Source: Mangifera indica (taxonomy: Eukaryota > Streptophyta > Magnoliopsida > Sapindales > Anacardiaceae). From it: a stretch of DNA of 64,000 bases. Below the pieces are notes generated by a model. That model was not told the DNA's origin, searched no databases, and saw only the letters and a program-made list of their open reading frames with translations. This document shows positions 59,650 to 64,000 of the stretch, piece by piece; positions within the stretch are counted from its first letter, which is position 1; each line of letters begins with the position of its first letter. The stretch spans positions 2,809,322-2,873,321 of the forward strand of contig NC_058148.1 in the NCBI RefSeq assembly GCF_011075055.1. The letters run 5' to 3'. Both the position numbers and the translations under genes were made by a program.

Positions 59650-61364
59650 TTGTTACATCTAACCTAATGAACAATAATCCTAACATTAGGGGAGTTCTTT
59701 ATGTTGCAATACTTAACATAAAATTCAGTTCACCTTCAAATGGAGATGTACATGATGTTTATATGTCTTTATATGCTACCATAAGGCATTCACATGCTAC
59801 CATAAGTCCTTTACGCATGTCATGGATTGTTGCTTGTCTTTTACAAGTTCCAACATGTATCTTTAACCTTTAAACTACTTACAATCACATGTCTTATTGT
59901 GATTCACATGTTGTCTTAGACTTTTGCACACTTTAACGTGCTTAACTTACCTTCAAGCCCTCATATACACATTTTAAAACCTTTTACGTGCTTTTGCATA
60001 CCCTAGGAAAGCTTTAAAACGTTATTACCTAATCTTATAAGACATTCACACATAATAATATGTTTATATAATCCTTTATGCATGCACACACACCTATTAT
60101 GAATTTATTACACACTATTATAGGTAGTTACTTCATATAATTCACTATTTACATGCATTGCATGCTTTCAAAAGACTTGACATATTACTTACACTCACCA
60201 TAAGCTTATAGATGCCTCCAACAATTGCCAACACATAATTATGCACCTAAAGAACCCTTTCAGGTGTTTCCAGTAGCATTACACGCATCATAACATGCCA
60301 CCAATGCCTCCCACACACTTTCATGTGCTTTAAGAACTCCTCAAGTGCTACAATGCGCCATAATGCACTTACATGTGTCTACCTATGCTTTTATTTGCAC
60401 GTGCTTTTCATGCATAACACTCTTGCACACAAGGCTTGGGTTAACATATGGGCACATGTGCCTTAGGTTAGGTTAGATCATTGGGCCAAGTTTGACCCAG
60501 TTTGACTTTATAGGGTTAACTTAACCTATTTGAGTTAGCAAGTCAGGTCCATAGGTTTTCCAACCTGGTTATGACCCACGAGCTCTTGAAACCCGAATTT
60601 AGTTGTTTCAACGATGATTCCAACAATTTCTTTAATAATTACTATCTCCGACAAGAAATAAGTCTAAATATCATTTCATCATCATTTGGATCGGTGTCTT
60701 CACTAGAAATCATGCCAGAGAAACGTAGAAAAGGGAAGCCACACTCGATTAACATCTATGACTTTTCTACTCAGTCCCATCGTCGATTGACAGTGCCGAT
60801 TAAGAAGTATAGGCATAAGGGTACAACTCATGTTGGCGGTGGCTCAAACGCCTCTGATTTCACCAAAAATCATGGTAGAATGGTAGCTCTATATGACAAT
60901 TTTTTTTATTTATTTAAACCCTAATTTCAATATAAATCCTAATTTCTTCGGTTTGGTTTATACTAAAATTTAATGCATCATGCTAAAATTCGTTTTTCAA
61001 TTTCTGTAATTTTGGGATTGTATATTCCTAAGGTTAAGAATTGATTCATCAATTAAAACCGTAAAATTGAAATTGAATCAATCCCTAATTTAAAAAAAAA
61101 AATTAAGCCCTAATTTTAATTCAAGAAACCTAATTTCAGAACTATAATTATTAAGGCAATAATTAATAATTGTAAAACACTAGATTTAGAGTTTTTAAAA
61201 TATAATTTAAGAGTTTAATCTACAAAAAAAAAAAACTCTAATTGGATTTCAACGGAACCATGATTTCAATTTTAATTCATAATTCATAATTATCAAACCC
61301 TAATTTCAAAATTTTAATTTTGATATCAATTGCTAAATTCAAATTTTATATCCCAATGCATACT
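59650..61364 (-). other. Copia B leader
   Basis: It is noncoding in the sense direction. 59720-60470 is dense in short irregular CACATG / TTACATGC / ACGTGC strings, as in copia A at 23690-24120. 60900-61360 is AT-rich with many CCCTAATTT repeats, matching the AGGGTT-rich leader of copia A. Confidence 0.6.
60571..60924 (+). CDS. Open frame antisense to copia B leader, unknown
   Basis: A 117-codon open frame lies on the strand opposite to the element, in its leader. The middle is basic (PEKRRKGKPHSINIYDF, then SQSHRRL-like and IKKYRHKGTTHVGGG). I know no family that fits. Local GC content is higher than in the surrounding leader, and the copia A leader shows no equivalent block at the matching place, so the segment may have been captured or may have diverged. 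No promoter is obvious. Chance is possible; antisense open frames are known in some plant gypsy (Tat) elements but, to my knowledge, not typical here. Confidence 0.2.
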   Translation: MTHELLKPEFSCFNDDSNNFFNNYYLRQEISLNIISSSFGSVSSLEIMPEKRRKGKPHSINIYDFSTQSHRRLTVPIKKYRHKGTTHVGGGSNASDFTKNHGRMVALYDNFFYLFKP

Positions 61365-61378
61365 GCTCTTATACCACA

Positions 61379-61885
61379 TGTAAGATAATTTTTGCATGAA
61401 CTTAATAAAATAAATCAATTAATCCTAATTCCTTAAAATCTACGCATAGATTACAAAACACTAAAATCAATCTTAAGGTTTTAGAAATCCTTGGATCGTC
61501 GTAGAAATTGAATTCGAAAAACCTTTGAAAATCATCTGAAATTACTTATCGAGATCACCTCTCAACGTGACTTGGTCTTCTACTCCAGAAACCTCTCTAA
61601 ATGACAGTTTTGAATGGATAAGTTATACTGCAATCATACTATATTAGATTTTGGAGTAGGGACCTAGCCAATTTATAGTAGGTTAATTTACCTTTCATCA
61701 AAGTCCAATAAACCTCAAGACTTATATTTATGTTATCTATCTAAATCATAATTTTTAAGTATATTGGACTTATCTTTATTGATCTCTTAAGCTCATCTAT
61801 AAATCAATATTGGAGTATTTAATTACCCAATTTTGTTAAACCAAAACCATAATTACTATTAACCCACATTGGAGAATTTCTAACT
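61379..61885 (-). repeat. 5' LTR of copia B
   Basis: It pairs with 55021-55521 and, in reverse, with 22377-22872. The TTTATAGTAGGTTAATT block corresponds to the CCTACTATA box of copia A. Sequence outside it, CAATT, is the probable target duplication. Confidence 0.9.
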
Positions 61886-62470
61886 CAATTTCCCTGCAGA
61901 TAACATATCATCCTGCTCACATAATTAGTTCCTTCTTTATTGAAACTTTTGTGTGTTTTACTAAGCAAAGTCACACTTGACTACAAAAATCCAACCGGTT
62001 GCACTTGAATTAAGTTAATATGTTAAGAAATTTATACTATGCTGTAATTCATTTGAGTAACCATATTGCAAACTGCATTCATTCTTTCATGGTTAACAAA
62101 AACCTTATGCTGAAACTACCAGAAGTGCTCCTTTTAAACACAATCCTTGATGGTGCCTCAGAAAGAAGCACGTCCAAGAAACACATCCGATCCAACAGCT
62201 AATATAAATTCATATGTTGATCTGGATCGGACAGACCACCGGTTCCACCAATCAGTCCAGGTTAGAACATTGATAACAAGAACTTATTTTTCACTAGATT
62301 AAAAGCATTGCATACTGGAAAACGGGGAAGACTACATAAAAATGAATAACTACCCTTGAGGGTGCTTCATAAAGAAGCATTTTCAAGGCCAATCTCAACC
62401 CAAGCCCACCAATGAAACCACACTGAAAGAGAGAAGGACAAGAAAAAGAAACAGGAAGGACAAGGAGCAA
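61886..62470. other. Intergenic stretch downstream of ferredoxin
   Basis: No gene is recognised. Two diverged copies of a ~50-bp segment (CCTTGATGGTGCCTCAGAAA at 62145 and CCCTTGAGGGTGCTTCATAA at 62354) suggest an old local duplication. The open frame at 62020-62202 has no family match. Confidence 0.4.
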
Positions 62471-62480
62471 GAGATGTTAC

Positions 62481-62486
62481 ATTATT
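62481..62486 (-). terminator. Possible polyadenylation signal of ferredoxin
   Basis: AATAAT on the minus strand, about 180 bases past the stop codon, is followed by GTAACATCTC. Plant signals are loose, so this is one plausible choice. Confidence 0.35.
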
Positions 62487-62667
62487 AAGCTAAAAGAGCT
62501 TCATTTCATTTCTGACATCAAATGAAATTCAAGTACAAAAACCCTTCAATTTAACTCTTAAAACGTCACATAACACTCAATATTGTCCCTTAATGCAAAA
62601 CACTAAAACCAACCAACACGCAAGCATGAGATTCTAATCTACAAATAATTTTTAACCACATTCAACT

Positions 62668-63111
62668 TCAAGCAGCAGTGAGCTCCTCTTCCTTGTGAGT
62701 CTCAATCACCACAGGGCTCTGAGGATATGCCACACAAGTCAGAACCCATCCGGAATCCATTTGATCATCTTCAAGAAAGCTCCCATCAGACTGATCCACA
62801 GAACCGTTAATAATTTTCCCGGCACATGAAGAGCAAGAGCCGGCACGGCAGGAGTACGGCAAGTCAATTCCAAGCTCCTCCGCTTGGTCAAGAATGTAAA
62901 CGTCATCAGGGCAGTCAAACTCTTGCTCTCCATCTGGAGTAATGAGCTTCACTTTGTGGACGGCCATGGCCTTCACGCGGCCACCGCGGTGGTTGGTTTT
63001 CAGGCCGAAGAGAGCCTGACCCATGTTAGGGAGGGACTTGAGGGATGTGACGGCGGGCTGGCGGCGTACGAATGTGGTGCTGAGCATGGCGCTGGAGAGA
63101 GTGGAGGCCAT
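62668..63111 (-). CDS. Chloroplast [2Fe-2S] ferredoxin, leaf type
   Basis: An intact, intronless 147-codon gene. Residues 1 to about 49 are a stromal transit peptide, rich in Ser, Thr, Arg and Lys and poor in acidic residues. The mature protein starts near [12 protein letters not shown] (residue 50), about 98 residues, the normal plant length. The four iron-sulfur ligands are Cys88, Cys93, Cys96 and Cys126, spaced C-X4-C-X2-C-X29-C, in the [15 protein letters not shown] loop and the VLTCVAYP strand. The acidic patches ([23 protein letters not shown]) fit docking to ferredoxin-NADP reductase and other partners. It carries electrons from photosystem I in the stroma. The ATG at 63111 is the natural start because the transit peptide follows at once. 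No frame damage is seen. It sits 0.8 kb from the copia B LTR. Confidence 0.97.
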   Translation of the reverse strand: MASTLSSAMLSTTFVRRQPAVTSLKSLPNMGQALFGLKTNHRGGRVKAMAVHKVKLITPDGEQEFDCPDDVYILDQAEELGIDLPYSCRAGSCSSCAGKIINGSVDQSDGSFLEDDQMDSGWVLTCVAYPQSPVVIETHKEEELTAA

Positions 63112-63230
63112 TTTTGGGAGAGTTGGTGTTTGGGGAAAGTGTCAGAAATGAAAGGTGTGGGCAAAACTCTGGTGGGAGAGGTAGTGCTGATAATGGGGAA
63201 GGCTTGTGGAAATCATGTGGCTAGAAAATT

Positions 63231-63271
63231 TTATCAGCCACGTGGCAAGACGTTGTGGCTACCATTATCTT
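63231..63271 (-). promoter_or_regulatory. G-box and GATA motifs upstream of ferredoxin
   Basis: GCCACGTGGC at 63237-63246 is a perfect palindromic G-box, about 126 bases upstream of the start codon. On the minus strand a CTGATAAAA lies beside it (63228-63236) and an AAGATAATGG at 63262-63271. G-box plus GATA/I-box clusters are typical of light-regulated photosynthesis genes, where bZIP, bHLH and GATA factors bind. No good TATA box is seen between here and the ATG; the leader is pyrimidine-rich, as in some TATA-less photosynthesis promoters. Function is inferred from motifs. Confidence 0.6.
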
Positions 63272-64000
63272 TTATATTATCACCATTTGATTTTTATTTA
63301 TTGGTGAATGTGGTTGCCACGGTCTCGTATAAGCAAGCAGGTAAGCTTTTGGCATTTTATTGAAGGAATATGGGACCTTCTTTAATAATAAAAATAACTC
63401 TTAATGTTATTTTAAAACTTTTATTTCAAGATTATTCGTAATATTATGATTCTAATTGTCTTAAAGAAAGCACTTCTTGCTAATTTACCAATAAAGTTTT
63501 GTGCATTAAAAGTGAGTATTAATAAAGTGTCACATATAATTTAGTAATTTTAAAAATTAGATATAAAATAATGCTCAATATACATAATAACATATCATTA
63601 TTAGTACACAAAATATAAATCATTATTGATGCACATAATAATTTATTCATAATAACTAACATAACAACATGATTGGGTGATATGACTAATTTTTTTCTCA
63701 CTTAAAGTCATCTAATTATATGTTGTTATATTAATTTATATAGATAAATTAGTATAAATAGTTATACATATAGTTTTTTTCAAATATTTATTTCTAATTT
63801 ATTCACACAAACTAGCATAATAACATGTGATTAAGTGATTTTAAAATGATAGAAAAAATAAACAATTATATTACTCATTCACATGTTACATCAGTTTACT
63901 TAGATAAATTGATAAGAAATGTTTATATATGTAATTTTATTTGTTATAATTTTAGTGTATATCTTTATAATCATTCGTGTTATTAGTTTTAAGGTATTTT
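63272..64000. other. AT-rich stretch upstream of ferredoxin
   Basis: No gene or mobile element is recognised. Variants of ATAACATRTxATTAxxTGATT recur near 63660-63680 and 63810-63835, perhaps part of a diverged repeat. Confidence 0.4.

Larger units (their letters stand above)
55021..61885 (-). mobile_element. Ty1/copia retrotransposon B, same family as copia A
   Basis: Paired ~500-bp LTRs (55021-55521 and 61379-61885) match copia A LTRs in reverse complement. The primer site, minus strand TGGTATAAGAGC, is at 61365-61376. The flanks are CGATT (55016-55020) and CAATT (61886-61890), a target duplication with one change of the CpG-decay type. The interior is 5.9 kb with decayed coding regions in copia order. 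RT is legible around 57100-57260 (KSIYGLN on the minus strand at 57217-57237). No long open frame survives in the sense direction. Confidence 0.9.

Noticed and set aside
62884..63363. 159-codon plus-strand open frame over the ferredoxin gene
   Set aside because: It is the antisense shadow of the ferredoxin coding region and its upstream sequence. Its peptide has no family resemblance, and the ferredoxin frame carries all expected motifs.

Overview
The window is nuclear DNA of a dicot plant. It is AT-rich, has very low gene density and is packed with LTR retrotransposons and small DNA transposons in several layers of nesting. The only intact gene I recognise is an intronless, chloroplast-targeted [2Fe-2S] ferredoxin on the minus strand near the right end (62668-63111). 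It has a palindromic G-box and GATA-type motifs upstream. The species cannot be told from the sequence.

Left part (1-20.9 kb). A truncated Tourist-like MITE (1-424) has an intact relative at 20402-20883. Between them lie: a decayed plus-strand gene with DUF1985 and Ulp1 (C48) protease domains (about 4141-7700), of a type often carried by Mutator-like elements, with a ~120-bp tandem array (2880-4000) upstream of it; a 3'-truncated minus-strand SIRE/Maximus-like copia element (about 7690-13800); a 1.3-kb non-autonomous Mutator-like element with a near-perfect 9-bp target duplication (15397-16710); an 87-bp tandem duplication (17228-17401); and a TRIM-type miniature LTR element (18616-19237).

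Middle part (22.4-38.4 kb). A decayed plus-strand copia element (22377-38420, target duplication AATTG) is split by a younger 9.3-kb minus-strand Tekay-like gypsy chromovirus (25964-35263, target duplication GTTTT). The chromovirus keeps both 2.3-kb LTRs, its primer site, purine tract and recognisable gag, protease, RT, RNase H, integrase and chromodomain, but is broken by stop codons. Most of the stops I checked look like C-to-T or G-to-A changes.

Right part (41-61.9 kb). Two decayed copia elements of one family face each other as a large imperfect inverted repeat (41079-54399) with a sharp joint near 48412-48420. The left arm has a tandemly duplicated, reordered RT/integrase segment, and its LTR is split by a 2.6-kb solo LTR with a perfect CGTAT target duplication. 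Next comes a second member of the 22-38 kb copia family on the minus strand (55021-61885), then the ferredoxin gene. Apart from the ferredoxin, no coding region looks functional, and I see no convincing novel gene system. The most unusual items are structural: the inverted copia pair, the alternating ~120-bp array beside the Ulp1-like gene, the internal repeats and hairpin of the chromovirus LTR, and an antisense open frame in a copia leader.
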